From Vicia villosa (lineage: Eukaryota; Streptophyta; Magnoliopsida; Fabales; Fabaceae), in contig NW_026705928.1 of NCBI RefSeq assembly GCF_029867415.1, positions 124,001 to 188,000 on the forward strand: a DNA stretch of 64,000 bases, read 5' to 3'. The notes under the pieces were generated by a model, which worked only from the letters and a program-made list of their open reading frames with translations, had not been told where the DNA came from and searched no databases. The position numbers were made by a program, and so were the translations under genes. Position 1 is the stretch's first letter. Every line of letters starts with the position of its first letter. Below are positions 34,591 through 46,216 of the stretch, one piece after another.

Positions 34591-34779
34591 GCATCAGATG
34601 GAGATGTCGCCTTGGTACCCAGACCAGAGATATTTACTACCCGTTGATGCCCAAATCAGCTGTAATATCTCATTTCGATTCCCAGATCGACCTAGACATC
34701 TATCCCTGATTCCTGTTCGGAAGACATCTGCTACGTGTGATACCCAGATCATTCGAAGATGTTCCTTCTCTTGATGCCC

Positions 34780-34930
34780 ATATCAATTGAAGTTTTTTCC
34801 CCCCTGCCTGTGGGGTTGCCTGTTCCTTCTTATCGCAAGATGGAGCTACTTAATTATCCAGGTCAATTGAGGTTTTTTCTCCCTGCTTGCGGGGTGATAC
34901 ATTCCTTCTTATTGCAAGATGGAATCTTCT
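34780..34930 (+). repeat. Two diverged copies of an ~86-bp unit
   Basis: TCAATTGA.GTTTTTTC.CCCTGC.TG.GGGGT...CATTCCTTCTTAT.GCAAGATGGA appears twice, at about 34785 and 34862. Confidence 0.6.
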
Positions 34931-35033
34931 ATTGATCAAGAGCGCAAATTTTCGAGTTCCTTCTGGTATTCAATCTCCTTCCACCTCAACAGTTCGAAAC
35001 CTTCGTTTCTCACTCGTCAAGTTCAAGAAGTTT

Positions 35034-35046
35034 GAATAGGGGCAGC
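35034..35046 (+). other. Element A polypurine tract
   Basis: GAATAGGGGCAGC immediately before the LTR start TGTTGCACC. Element B has GAACAGGGGCAGC in the same position. Confidence 0.82.
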
Positions 35047-38000
35047 TGTTGCACCCCAAAATTTGCCCTCTTTTATGTGCTATAAGTTATGGATGGCGTT
35101 TATTTCGCCATTTGAAAATTGAAGAAAATAATAAAAGGGTTTCTCATCTTCGTTCAAGTTTGTTTCAACCAATTCTTCTGTGTGCATTGAAATGTTAAAT
35201 AGGGTTGGTTCATGGACTTCTTCAAGTTACAAGTTTGTCTACATAGAATGACTGGACTTCATGTTAGGAGGTGTTTCTATGTCTCAATCCTTATCTCCAT
35301 TAAAGAGGTCCTCAAAGTGTTATGGTTATGTTAAAATCATTTATTGAGGAAGACATTTTGTCAAGGCATGATATAGGACCTGAAGATTCATTACAGTTGA
35401 GACATCATTGTTCTTTCAAATGGATCGATTGATTGAAGTTCAAATCACTTATGGTTCGAGAATTAAAGACAGGTTTTCATTAAATAAAAGATTCAAATTT
35501 ATTGGTGATCACTTGATGCCACGAGTGCAAACTATTCGAGACCGTACAAATGTTCATGTTTGTCAAGAAAATTTGGAAGTTCAAAAAGAGATTCAAATTG
35601 AAATTTCATTCAAAAACCATATCCATTAGAAAAGATTCAAATGTTCAAAGTTACATTCAAAAGCCCATTCAAAATTCACTACGAAGTTCAAAACCAATAC
35701 CAAAAAAGAAACAATACAAAAAAGGGCCTACAACTAATAAAAAAAACCAAGTGAATTCTGCAACGCAAGTGTAAACAGTTCGGCCAAAAGAAAAACTCAA
35801 ATAACAGAAACTGAGGATGAGAACTCAGAAAGATGTAACAAACTTTCTCTCTAAATCCACAACCTCTCGACGCTTCAATCATCATCTCTTCACCTCTTCA
35901 ATCTTCTCTCAACCTTCTCGACTCTCATCTTTCACCACCATCGTTCTTCATATGAATTCTCCAGAAAAATCTGACAGAAAATGGTTATAGAAGAAACTCA
36001 TCACATAAAGAAAAATCGTAACAAACTTTCACGTCTACAATCTCCATTTTTCCAGAATCTTTCACAAACTATTCAACCTTCATTAACTCATTGATGTAAC
36101 TGCACCTTCAAGGTTATCATCGAGTCTCCAAGCTTCCATTACGAATTCTGTAAACAAGAACTCCGTTCATCAATCTTCATCGTCGCACAACACTGCAAAC
36201 AATAAGTCTTCGCATCATCTTCGTGTCCAAGAACAACAGCGTTCAATTTCATACGCAACAACAATGCAATCACTCTAAAAAGAAGAAGAAGAAGCGCTGA
36301 TTGGATGAAGGAAGAAAAGATCAACGCATACGTTACCTTGATTCCTCGTTGCCAACATCTTCGAATCATTATCAACAGATCTTCATCATCAAGCACCACC
36401 TCCACCGTTAACCTGTGCTTCATCCGTAACAACTTGATACGATTCATCAGAATAGAATCATCGTCACCGATCTGTAACAGAAACAGATTCATTGATGAAC
36501 TTTCACACACCTTCAAGCATCTCTTCATCCGACTTGAACTGAATCGAGAGAGAGTCTTAAACAAGAGATGATCGGAAGATAGCGTCATATCGAGATGAGA
36601 ATGAGACGGAGATGGGAGTTCGCCGGAGAAAGAAATTCATGAATGCTCCGGCCGCCGATTACTTGTTAGTGAGAGAACTGAGAGCGAAATTGAGAGGAGA
36701 ACCAATTGAGAGATTGAATCGGAGATCGCGAGAAGAAATAGGAGAGCAAGAGAGATTGAGGCGGAGAGTTTGATCGGAGAGAATGAGAGGAGAGATATCT
36801 GAGACGAGGGAGGGAGACGTGTATTAGTTCGGTTCCCTTTTGTGGCGGCCATGTTTTGATCGGAGGAGAAGGTTTATCTCTGGCGGCGTTTCGTCGTGAA
36901 AGAGTGGAAGGAGAGCTTTCATAGGTTCACTGGTCACAAACACAAAACGTAAAACCCTAATCCTTTCCCTTTTTGATTATTCCTTTTATTAATGATTATA
37001 ATTTTTTCTTAATTGCAAATAAAATCTGATTAATTGACCATAAACATGATTAATGTGAATATCAAAATCTGATGAAAAATGTGGATCCAAAATGCATCAA
37101 ACCTTGGGCCTGCCATCCGAAATTGTTGTCCTCCATAAGCCCAATTATATTCTTTTTTTTTGACATAAAGATTGCTAAAAACTTACAAAAACATTCTCTG
37201 GGCTAACTTCTGTTGGGCCCTGCGTCAGTCACTTGCCTACACCCTAGATTCCACAATAAACCTCCCTGATTCAAGTATTTTTAGGTGCTTAGATTTGTTT
37301 TATTTTACATAGTTTTTCTTATACTTTTGCATGATAAAAAATGAATAAAAATATGTAATCTTTTCTAGTTAGAATTAGATTTTGTTTTCTATATTTGTTT
37401 TAGATGATAAAAAAACATGTAATATCTTTTGCTTGTTAGAATTTAATTGTTTTGTACTTAGTTTTATTCTAGTTTTAGTTAAAAATGTCATAAAAAACAA
37501 TTTATGTTTGTTAGATTTTTGTTTAGGATTTAATTAGAACTTAATTGCTAGTATTTTCTATAGCGTGCTTCCTTGTTACTACTGATTTGTTTGCTGAGAT
37601 GTGCGAGATACTTCGAGAGAGCCTTCAATTGTGATTCGACTTGCTTCGTGTCCCACTTTATTTGTGGGACACGATTTCGCTTCCAGTGCGATTTGTCTTA
37701 CGACTTGATTTGCGTCGTGTTCCACTTTATTTGTGGGACACGAACCTATTTCCGATGCCAGTCGCTTGAACTCTCATTCATTGAGATGTATACTCTTGTA
37801 TTGTCTGGACTGTTTCTCTTGCAGGTTGCTCGTGTGGTTATGCTCGACGTGTACCACATGTCGCTCGTGATTTATTTTCAGACGACGCTTTCTGACTCGC
37901 CTTGCTTGATGATGGCTTACGCGAAGTATTTCGGATTTCTCTGCTTACGCTTGCTAGCTCATTGCGGATTTGCTATCCGTTCGGTATTGTCTCCTTGTCC

Positions 38001-38496
38001 CTTTTACCGCTTTCCGCATCATCCTATAACATGAGAAGTAGGACCTAGACATGCATCTGGCCAAGCCCTCGAAAGAGGCTCTGTTTTTGTTGGTGTGTTT
38101 ACATTTGTGCTTTGCGGCAGGGAGTCACGGTGTAATAAGTCCTATATGGCACTCTGTTAAGTCCTCATGGAAGGCATGCGGAAAGGGTTAGTAATCAACC
38201 CCCGCCTAGTCTCATCGAGTCTGTTTGGTATGCGCACGCTACGCGTCCCTCGCTTCCGAACATGCACAAGATTTTGTTATTGAGTATGTCAGGAAAAGGG
38301 TTCATGCAACCGGACCCCCGCCTTTCCTATAGCTCGCGTTGCTCGACGTTGATGCTCGGTGTACGCACGCACCGTTTTCCTTTACGATCCGTGACGGCTT
38401 GGTTTCTGAGAGGGACTCGCTCCTCTTGCTGGCATTCCCTTCCTTTTCAGGATAAATATGTTAGTGGCGACTCTGTTAATTTTCGCGGTAGCGACA
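35047..38496 (+). repeat. Element A 3' LTR
   Basis: 3450 bp, TGTTGCACCCC...GCGACA. It preserves the empty target site of the Tat element (near 36489). Relative to the left LTR it lacks about 690 bp at 38429/38430, where left-LTR positions 17988 and 27885 are joined. The bases after it, GGGGA, would be the right TSD; the left one is off the window. Confidence 0.88.
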
Positions 38497-40141
38497 GGGG
38501 AAAGAGGTGATAAAAAACCTAAAAACTATGTTCTGAACTATAAATACAAAAACTGAAAATCGTAGACCGCACTAAGCACGCCTACCGCGCTAAGTGTGCT
38601 ATCCTTTATTTTTCTTAAACCGCCATAGCGCACTTAGCGCCAAAAAAGCGCGCTAAGCCCCAAACTTTCTGCCAGACCGCGTTAAGCGCCAAAAAAGCGT
38701 GCTAAGCGCCCTCTACAGGACAGAAAATTTTATTTCTTCAAAAACGCATTTGCAGTCATGTCTTCGACACTTTATTGCTCGAAGCTCTAAACACGCATAA
38801 ATACCTATAAAAAGAAAACAAAACTAAAAACGATACATATTTACGCGAAAACGTAACAAAACACAAATGATACAAATATACACAAAAACGGGGAATTATT
38901 CAAACGGTGTTACAAAAAGTATCGATAAGTGCCACTATTTACATACACAAAATAACTATATTTTGACACTTATCATTGATATTCATGATTTTTCCTTTTT
39001 GAGTTTATGATTTTGTGAGTCAAAAAGGCTTTAGTCTCAAATTAGCACCAAATTCAAGATCCCAAAAATTATAAAAAGACGAGTTCAAAATCGATCTAAA
39101 CCTTTGATCTTGATTTGAACTATTTTGGTTAGTGATTTTTGTAGGTAATGGTTCTATAAATTAAATGCAATGAAATTGGAAACACAATTACTCAAGAACT
39201 TAAAAGAATTAGTGAAAATTCAAAAAAAAAATTCAAAGGGAAGAAACTTCAATTTTGAAAATTTCAAATTGGTAGAGTTTTGGCAATTGTAAGGGTGAGT
39301 TTTGGATTATTTTGTGATGTGAAAATGAACTATTATATAGAGTTATAATTATGTTAAAGGTTAAACTTAGGATTATGCAAAAATGAGAAAAGTGTGAGTG
39401 CATTTCACTTGAATTTTGATGGAATTTGTGGGAAATTTGAATTTGATGCAAAATATTTGATGTAATGCACTCCAAATTGCTGAAACATTGTGAATTTAGT
39501 GAATTTGAAAGTGTGTGAGATGCATTATTGGTTATGCATGAAAAATGTGATTATTTTTTATCTTTTAGTGCCATAATCTTGACTTTTCTTTTATGATGCA
39601 CAAAAAGAATTAACAAAATGTGAAACGAATATTATGATGATGAATTAAATGATCATAAATTTATTTTTCCAAAATGAAGAATGAAACATGCAAATTTAGT
39701 CAATTTTTTAAACATGTGCAATGTTGACTTTTCTTTGACTTTTATTATGATGTATGATAATGATCAATGAAATACCAAATGGAATAATGTGATGATGATT
39801 TAAATGGTTATGGTAACAATGAACCATGATGCATAGAATTTTAGTCAAATTTCCTAACACATGAAAATATTGACTTTATGTTGGATTTTTCAATCAAAAA
39901 CCTTATTTTGCATGCAACCATGTCTCAAGATCTTAAAATGATGGATGAATGAGATGAATGATATTTAGAGGTAAAAAGGTCAAGTCAATTGTTGACTTCC
40001 CCTCTCCTTTAACCTCGAAATCATCTTTTTTATATTTGATTGATGAATGCTTATGGGACTCTATGATCAAATGAAATGGTCATAACATGCAGATGCAATT
40101 AAAAAAGATGAAAATTTATGGGCAAAATTTGGGGTATGACA
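38497..40141 (-). repeat. Partial Ogre-type LTR, minus strand
   Basis: Read on the minus strand it begins at 40141 with TGTCATACCCCAAATTTTG, the LTR start used by elements B and A. It runs leftward to the insertion point of element A, so A landed inside this older LTR. No PPT adjoins the start at 40142, so it may be a 5' or solo LTR. It includes the GCGCTAAGCGC cluster (38565-38720). Confidence 0.6.
38565..38720. repeat. Cluster of GCGCTAAGCGC-type palindromic motifs
   Basis: At least six variants of (A)GCGC.CTTAGCGC / GCGCTAAGC in 150 bp, GC-rich against very AT-rich surroundings. Confidence 0.7.
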
Positions 40142-42180
40142 GACTAGAGGAAAAAGTCAAAGAGAATAACTCCCGTCTCCATGATCTAAGGAAGAATAAC
40201 ATTCTTATTCTCCATGTTTTTGAGGGAGAAGAGGAGGTAAAAAAAATCTATATTCTAGTCCCACGGAGTTCCTATAAATACCTCATCCAGAGGACCGATG
40301 GGAAGCAAATAATTTTCACCCTGAAATCACATATATAAAATTTCTCATCTCTTTGATGAACTCTCTCTAAGAACCATCAATAAATCTAAACACCACAAAT
40401 AACCCTCAGAATAAATGGCTATGTTCATTGTAAACTTTTAGAAAATACAAAGGATGATAGCAATTAGGGGCCTAGTTTATGGGAAAAACATTTATTGGGA
40501 GTTATATGAACAATGGTCATAATGGGTATAAATAAAGTTCCATTATTAAACCTTCATAAACAAACTTTGTATTTAGCTATAAAAAAAGGGACTTATGGTA
40601 TAATATCAGATAACTATCAAATCAAATGTTAGGAGAAACAAATAAAAATGAAGTTTCAGGTTTATTTCACACCAAACCGCAAACAATATACTGCAGCGGT
40701 TAGTCTTTCTTCCAAACATGACCAAAGCTTTAAGCGGTTAGTCCCTAATCTAAACCGAGATTTAATTTGGATTTATCTTGAACCAATGCGGAGTTTTGAA
40801 CATACTATTATCTGAACTGAACCAGTGTTTTACAAGGGTTGTCCACAAACCGAACATAGATTTTCCACCATGCTGATCTTGAACCAAGTAGAGCTTTTAC
40901 ATCAGGTTGGATCAATAACCAATTGAGAAGATTTTCTACTAGTTATCTTCAAGAACCCACGGAGATATCTTTTAAACCAAAGAGTAATTTAATACTAAAT
41001 CCCCCAAATAATGTTTTTAACTAGTTTAGTTTGGAACCGAAACAAACACTTCTTAAGAAGAGGTATTCACTCAAGAGAAAAAGAGTTCTTGTTGAATTTA
41101 CAAATTTATCCTTTCTAGAACAAGTTTCCTCATTTAAACACAAGGACTTTCTTAAAGTGTTATCGCTAAAGTAATGTGAGAAAAAGTAGAAAATTATTTT
41201 AGAGAGAATGAGAGTTCGGAGGATGAGATAGCTCGTGTTTTTGGATGTGAAAAAGTGAATGGAGAGACCTTTATTTATGGACCAAAGGTTGGTAAAAAAA
41301 GGAAACTATTTATGGACAAAATTAATGGCCCAATCGATTGGGTCCTTATTACAATTGATCGGATGACCTAAATAATCGATTATAATTGCTCATTTTCGAA
41401 AGATTTGATAAAGAGTAGTAATCCTTTATTAACAGACTACACAATTGATTATAGACTCAATTTTCACTTATTCAATCAATTGGGAATATGCTCCAATCGA
41501 CTGGACAATTCAAAATCCATGTCCTAATCATTCTGAAAATTTCCAATTCATTTAGCTAGGCTCCAAAATATATTTAGGTTATTTTCTTTGAGAAATAAAG
41601 GCTTTAAAAGTTATTTAAGTGAGTGTGTGATTTAGCCATAATACTTTACAAAACCGCTCTTGTGTTTTTAGTGAACATTGCTCACTCCGACACAATCAGA
41701 CGAGCTTTCATAATTCCTCTCTTTCATACTCTGAAGTTTCAAGACTTTGTAGAATACAACAATAATATAAGCACTTACTTGAGTCCTCTTGGAGATGAGG
41801 CTTGACATATCTTCAAGTTTGATGGCATCATTAAAGGATATCAATGGTGATCACTAAACCCTAACTCTTCAGCTTTATTCGGAGGAAGAGTTTGAACAAA
41901 CTATCTTGTGCTTCCTTGCATCTTCACAAATTTTTATCAAAAATAAGTTGTCATCGTCAAAATCATGATAGACATAACTTTCTTAGTTTTAATCACTTCT
42001 AGATTGAACCTAGCATAGTTTCACAAATATATCATGTATAGTCTAAGAATATATAAATCTAAGGATATAGGTGAAAATAATACTACATTAAGAAAATTAT
42101 TCCTCTTATTGTAGATCATACATGGAGTAAAAAAAACATTAGTACTTTTATTTTACATAGTACATTAATGTATCTGGTTT
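40142..42180. other. AT-rich intergenic sequence, probable old LTR debris
   Basis: No ORF with recognisable domains. 41330-41510 has several CAATCGATT/CAATTGATT strings, a pattern I associate with LTRs of some legume copia elements, and 40660-41040 has repeated AACCG/CGGTTAGT strings. Boundaries cannot be set from this copy alone. Confidence 0.4.
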
Positions 42181-42446
42181 TCATGGATATACCCCTAACC
42201 CTTTTATTTTATTATATTGTTCTCCTTCTGGCTTAATTCCTATGTCAATTTCACCTCCATTTTGCTCACTCCCGCCTTGTGCGCCTTCTTCACCATTCTT
42301 TCCTATTGAGCCCGTTCCACATGAGCCAATTTCAACTTTTTTGCCTCCTTTACCACGCCTACGATTATTTGGAAAATCATGCCAAGTGGTCCAAGGTTTT
42401 CTACAATCGAATCCAATTTTATTTTGGAATTCTTTTGTTTCACCAA
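42181..42446 (-). other. Possible gene-fragment exon
   Basis: On the minus strand a good 3' splice site (TTGATTTGCAG) precedes 42446. It is followed by an open frame of nearly 90 codons ending in TGA at 42181-42183. The peptide is basic then Gly/Glu-rich (GRKP.TTWHDFPNN-like, then GKNGEEGAQGG). I do not recognise it, and a second frame from the same splice site is open for 47 codons. It could be a captured exon or chance. Confidence 0.3.
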
Positions 42447-42684
42447 CTGCAAATCAACATAAATTACTTTCATTAAATATAATAAAGGATGCACAAATAT
42501 TTTAACACTTAAATATGTGAGGTGATGTCATTTTGATCTTGAATCTTCCTTATATAGTTAGTTTAGTACTTGAATGTGTTTTTCGTTGATCAGTTTATTT
42601 CATATAAGTGCATACAAAAATTTAAAGGATAATATCTTAATCCACTTTATAATATTGGATATATATTTCCGAAAGTATTTTTTA

Positions 42685-42835
42685 TGTTTAATCCGGTTCG
42701 GGAGTCAATTCTGACATCAAGTGATTCCAGTCCCCTCTCGATCGCAGTTGCGGAGATCGAACCGTGATTCTCTCAATCAAATTCAAAGTCAATCATCACT
42801 AAACCAACTAACGATTGGTAAAGCAGAGAATATTT
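42685..42835 (-). mobile_element. tRNA-derived SINE remnant
   Basis: On the minus strand an A-box-like TAGTTGGTTTA (42800-42810) and a B-box-like GGTTCGATCTC (42753-42763) are spaced as in tRNA-derived SINEs, followed by a body ending CCCGAACCGGATTAA. No target duplication was resolved. Confidence 0.68.
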
Positions 42836-43135
42836 TTAAAAATGTGCATTATATATAATGCGTGAGAAAACAAATGAAAAATTGTCATAATGAAGAGACA
42901 TAAATTACACATTCAATTTATATTTACATTGTTTCTCATCTTTGGATGACTCAATTGCCACAACAAATATAATAACCATTGCACAAGAAAAGAAGACAGA
43001 CATAAAAGACTTGGTTTCCATCCTTGATAAATTATGAGTATATATTATAGTTAACAATATACTAATATATAGTTATCATCGCGTGAAATATAAAAAAGAT
43101 GAATTAAAAAATTTTATTAAATTATATTTTATCAT

Positions 43136-43260
43136 TTGATTGAATGTGAAAATATTAGGTCGTCAACGTCTATTGAATTATTGAAAGGTTTAATTATCAT
43201 TGGATTTTTTGTGACAATATTAGGTCGTCAACACATATTGAACCATTGAAAGGTTAAATA
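43136..43260 (+). repeat. Two-copy tandem duplication
   Basis: AATATTAGGTCGTCAAC...ATTGAA.CATTGAAAGGTT occurs twice with a period of about 67 bp, in AT-rich DNA. Confidence 0.65.
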
Positions 43261-43586
43261 TGAATATATTGTTCAAACAAGGTAAGAAGCTCCTTCACAC
43301 AATGACAACTAAGTGATTAGTATATTTGATAATTTCTTTAAACTTAATTTTAATTCTAGATATTTGAATAAATATAATAGTCATTATAAAGAGACAAAAT
43401 TTTCAAACTCTAAATTAACATCTACGTCATTATGAATTTCTATTCTTAAATTTCTAAACGAATTAACTCACAAGTAAATTCTCTTTTTTATAAATTTTTA
43501 TGAACTTAATTAAACTCTACCAAACATTGTAACTTTATTATACTATTGAGTTCAGTTAGTGTAATATATTTGCTTGGCCTTAAATA

Positions 43587-43868
43587 CTCCCTCCGTTCCT
43601 TTTTAAGTGTCGTTTTAGAAGAATTTTTTTTTCTATTTAAGTGTCGTTTTATAATTTATGTTATAATTTGTCATTTATACCCTTATTTTCTCAATAACTC
43701 CACCTTAAATTTTTCAATTAATTATTGGAAAAAGAGAATGGTATGATTGAATTTATTTGGAAAGAGAAAAAATAAATAAGGGTATAATAGGAAAATTAAC
43801 TCTAATAATCCACTATCTTGGTTGAAGAGTTTTTTACTAAAACGACACTTAAAAAGGAACGGAGGGAG
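43587..43868. mobile_element. Stowaway MITE
   Basis: 282 bp flanked by TA (43585-43586 and 43869-43870). Terminal inverted repeats of about 30 bp begin CTCCCTCCGTTCC and extend through AAGTGTCGTTTTAG. There is no coding capacity; a Tc1/mariner transposase would move it. Confidence 0.95.
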
Positions 43869-44082
43869 TACAATATTTTGGTCAACATAATAATTGATTT
43901 TTGGTTAAATTATGTTTGTCTTGAAATAAGTTTTTTTTTTTTCAAATCAGTTTTAGAAAAAAATACAACTTCAGACTTGTTAATTATTGGATCAAAGAAA
44001 TATTTGGAAAGAAGATTTATGAGACATAGTGATACACTTTGATATCATGTTTATATTGCATTAGATTTTTGGGGACATTGTG

Positions 44083-44366
44083 TGATAGAGAGTAGAATTA
44101 TATTATTTAAGTTAGTTTATTAGTTATAATCTTTTTATATTTTATTTGGGCTTTTCAATTATCATTTAAATGGGCTTTTAGTGTTTAGGTCTTTTGTTAG
44201 ATTATCCATTAGTGACACTATATAATGTAGTGTCTTTGACACATTTGAGCCATCAATGAAAAGAAATGAAATTTATTTTCCTTAGTTAGTTTTTATCTTC
44301 TTTTATTTACAACTTTAATTAGTCTTTTCTCTAGTTTTGTTAGGGTTTAGATCTAGCATCCTAACA
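44083..44366 (+). repeat. Element D LTR 1
   Basis: 284 bp, TGATAGAGAG...ATCCTAACA. It contains the near-palindromic ACACTATATAATGTAGTGT and is followed by ATTGGTGCTTTCATT as a possible PBS. Confidence 0.88.
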
Positions 44367-44381
44367 ATTGGTGCTTTCATT
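44367..44381 (+). other. Element D candidate primer-binding site
   Basis: ATTGGTGCTTTCATT directly after LTR 1. The tRNA partner is not identified. Confidence 0.5.
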
Positions 44382-44400
44382 CTTGCACTCAGCCTCTTCT

Positions 44401-45327
44401 ATGGCATATTCTTGCTACATTCCATACCAACAACAACACAACACTTTCATTCCTCCATCCGAATACCAATATCCTACATGTTACTACCCATCCATAAATC
44501 CTCCATTTTCAACCTTCATTCCATACCAACAACACCACATCATTTCTAATCCACATCAACAACCACCCTTCACCTTCTCTTATCCTTATGAGTCCGTTGT
44601 AACACACATAACACCTTCATCACCTAACCATATTTCAACACCTTCACCTCAAGATTTCTATTCACAAGTAGAAACTCTAAAACAATATATAACCGAAACT
44701 CATGAAATCTCTAATAGATCTAGAGAGGAGTTGAAAGAACAAATTCAGAATCTTTCTCATTCATTCAAAAAAACACAAGAAAAATGGAAAGAAAAATATG
44801 TTGTTCAGAGACATACAGAAGAAAAAGAAGGAATCAAAATTTTTCCAAATCTGAAGTCATCTCCGACGGAGTTTATGATGTTGTCTCCGGTCACTTTTCC
44901 GACGTCGTTTTCTCCAATACGCCCAGCAGAAGAACAAGAAGGAATCAGAATATTTTCTAATCAGAAATCATCTCCGGCAACAACTCCGTCAGCATCTCCG
45001 ACGAGATCTCCGACGATATTCTTGGCAAGACCTCCGACAGTGTCTCCGGTATCAATTCAAAATGAAAAGAAACAAACATCCTCGGTGTTACTTGTTCAGC
45101 TAAAGTTCAAAAACTCACTTTTGTCGTCACCGGAGAAACTATCAGAATTGCAAAGACCACCGGCAAAACCACCAGATTTACTGTCTCAATCGATGAAACA
45201 TATGTCTATGATTTTAATTTCATCTCAAATATGGCAGAAAAAAATGAAAAAAGACGGAAAAGAGATGATATATGAAAGAAAGAAAAAGTTGTGTGTTGTT
45301 ATGGATTTAGAAAGAAAAAAATACTAG
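44401..45327 (+). CDS. Element D internal ORF, unrecognised Pro/Ser-rich protein
   Basis: 308 codons from MAYSCYIPYQQQ (an upstream in-frame ATG at 44368 overlaps the PBS). The N-terminus is Tyr/Gln/Pro-rich with repeated IPYQQ. A coiled-coil stretch (about 95-145, ETLKQYITETHE, LKEQIQNLSHSF) follows, then Pro/Ser-Thr repeats (SPTRSPT) and a basic C-terminus. There are no RT, protease or zinc-knuckle motifs. It may be a decayed or divergent Gag, since it sits in the gag position; this is not shown by any motif. Confidence 0.5.
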   Translation: MAYSCYIPYQQQHNTFIPPSEYQYPTCYYPSINPPFSTFIPYQQHHIISNPHQQPPFTFSYPYESVVTHITPSSPNHISTPSPQDFYSQVETLKQYITETHEISNRSREELKEQIQNLSHSFKKTQEKWKEKYVVQRHTEEKEGIKIFPNLKSSPTEFMMLSPVTFPTSFSPIRPAEEQEGIRIFSNQKSSPATTPSASPTRSPTIFLARPPTVSPVSIQNEKKQTSSVLLVQLKFKNSLLSSPEKLSELQRPPAKPPDLLSQSMKHMSMILISSQIWQKKMKKDGKEMIYERKKKLCVVMDLERKKY

Positions 45328-45652
45328 ATGATGAATCCCTCCTATGCATTTCAATTTTACTTATGGGTACTGTTTTCCAACCCACTACCTCACCTACCCA
45401 TTACCTCACCTATCCACCACCACATTCTGCCCAACTACTTTTCTGCAAATTCACCACGTCTCCTCATGTGTCTCAATCATCACACAACACAAGGGCATCT
45501 TTTCTCTCTCTCTCTAAACTAGTGCTTGCCAACTGTCAAAAAAAATTTTAGTTGTCTTTCAAAATAATTTTCAAAAAACAAAAAAACAAAAAAAATATAT
45601 ATTACTTTTTATTAGAACCTTGAGGACAAGGTTCAAGTGAACCCGTCAGCAA

Positions 45653-45929
45653 TGATAGAGAGTAGAATTATATTATTTAAGTTAGTTTATTAGTTATAAT
45701 CTTTTTATTTGGGCTTTTCAATTATCATTTAAATGGGCTTTTAGTGTTTAGGTCTTTTGTTAGATTATCCATTAGTGACACTATATAATGTAGTGTCTTT
45801 GACACATTTGAACCATCAATGAAAAGAAATGAAATTTATTTTCCTTAGTTAGTTTTTATCTTCTTTTATTTACAGCTTTTATTAGTCTTTTCTCTAGTTT
45901 TGTTAGGGTTTAGATCTAGCATCCTAACA
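45653..45929 (+). repeat. Element D LTR 2
   Basis: 277 bp. It matches LTR 1 with a 7-bp deletion and a few substitutions, with the same TGATAGAG...CTAACA ends. Confidence 0.88.
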
Positions 45930-45937
45930 ATTCCAAT

Positions 45938-46211
45938 TGATAGGATGCAAATTTAGAACCCTAACAAAACTAGAGAAAAACTGTAAAATAAAAGAGTATA
46001 AAAGCTAACTAAGAAAAATAAATTTCATTTCTTTTCTTTGATGGCTCAAATGTGTCAAAGACACTACATTATATAGTGTCACTAATGGATAATCTAACAA
46101 AAGACTTAAACACTAAAAGCCCATTTAAATGATAATTGAAAAGCCCAAATAAAACATAAAAAGATTATAACTAATAAACTAACTTAAATAATATAATTCT
46201 ACTCTCTATCA
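45938..46211 (-). repeat. Element D inverted LTR copy
   Basis: The reverse complement begins TGATAGAG at 46211 and follows LTR 1 closely for about 200 bp, then diverges near its end (...CCTATCA), followed by ATTGG as after LTR 1. Confidence 0.88.
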
Positions 46212-46216
46212 TTGTG

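Larger units (their letters stand above)
27972..35033 (+). other. Element A interior, non-coding
   Basis: Seven kilobases without an ORF showing gag, protease, RT or integrase motifs; the longest frames are short and unrelated. It contains a 23-bp array (28428-28519), a hairpin (28811-28900), three dispersed 26-bp copies (29275-30133), a conserved Ogre 3' block (30660-30890), a purine tract (31187-31281), a CCCCAG-rich zone (32840-33470) and a 220-bp array (33750-34590). It is most likely a non-autonomous derivative whose coding region has been replaced. Confidence 0.7.
1..38496 (+). mobile_element. Element A: Ogre-like non-autonomous LTR retrotransposon, 5' end outside window
   Basis: Two long direct copies define this element. 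Position 1 corresponds to 36080 in the right copy. The left LTR is 1-412 plus 16046-18267 plus 27475-27950 once the two nested insertions are removed. The right LTR is 35047-38496. Both end in GTAGCGACA, and the right one starts TGTTGCACCCCAAAATTTG. A tRNA-type PBS follows the left LTR and a GGGGCAGC polypurine tract precedes the right one. The 7-kb interior has no recognisable gag or pol reading frame, so it behaves as a large non-autonomous derivative. The Ogre assignment rests on the PBS, the LTR start, the PPT and the tandem-repeat-rich 3' UTR, not on coding domains. About 13 differences in the first 412 aligned bases (3%) make it the oldest dated element here. Confidence 0.8.
44083..46211 (+). 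mobile_element. Element D: small LTR retroelement ending in an extra inverted LTR
   Basis: The order is LTR (44083-44366), interior with one ORF, LTR (45653-45929), 8-bp linker, then an inverted LTR (45938-46211). The whole unit is flanked by TTGTG at 44078-44082 and 46212-46216. The two-LTR part alone has no matching flanks (TTGTG versus ATTCC). The inverted copy is more diverged from the two direct copies than they are from each other. A CTTGAGGACAAGGTTC string before the second LTR resembles the end of the plant gypsy coding region. Confidence 0.82.

Noticed and set aside
40640..41040. Boundaries of a copia LTR in the AT-rich region
   Set aside because: Suggestive word repeats but no TG/CA ends, second copy or duplication could be found.
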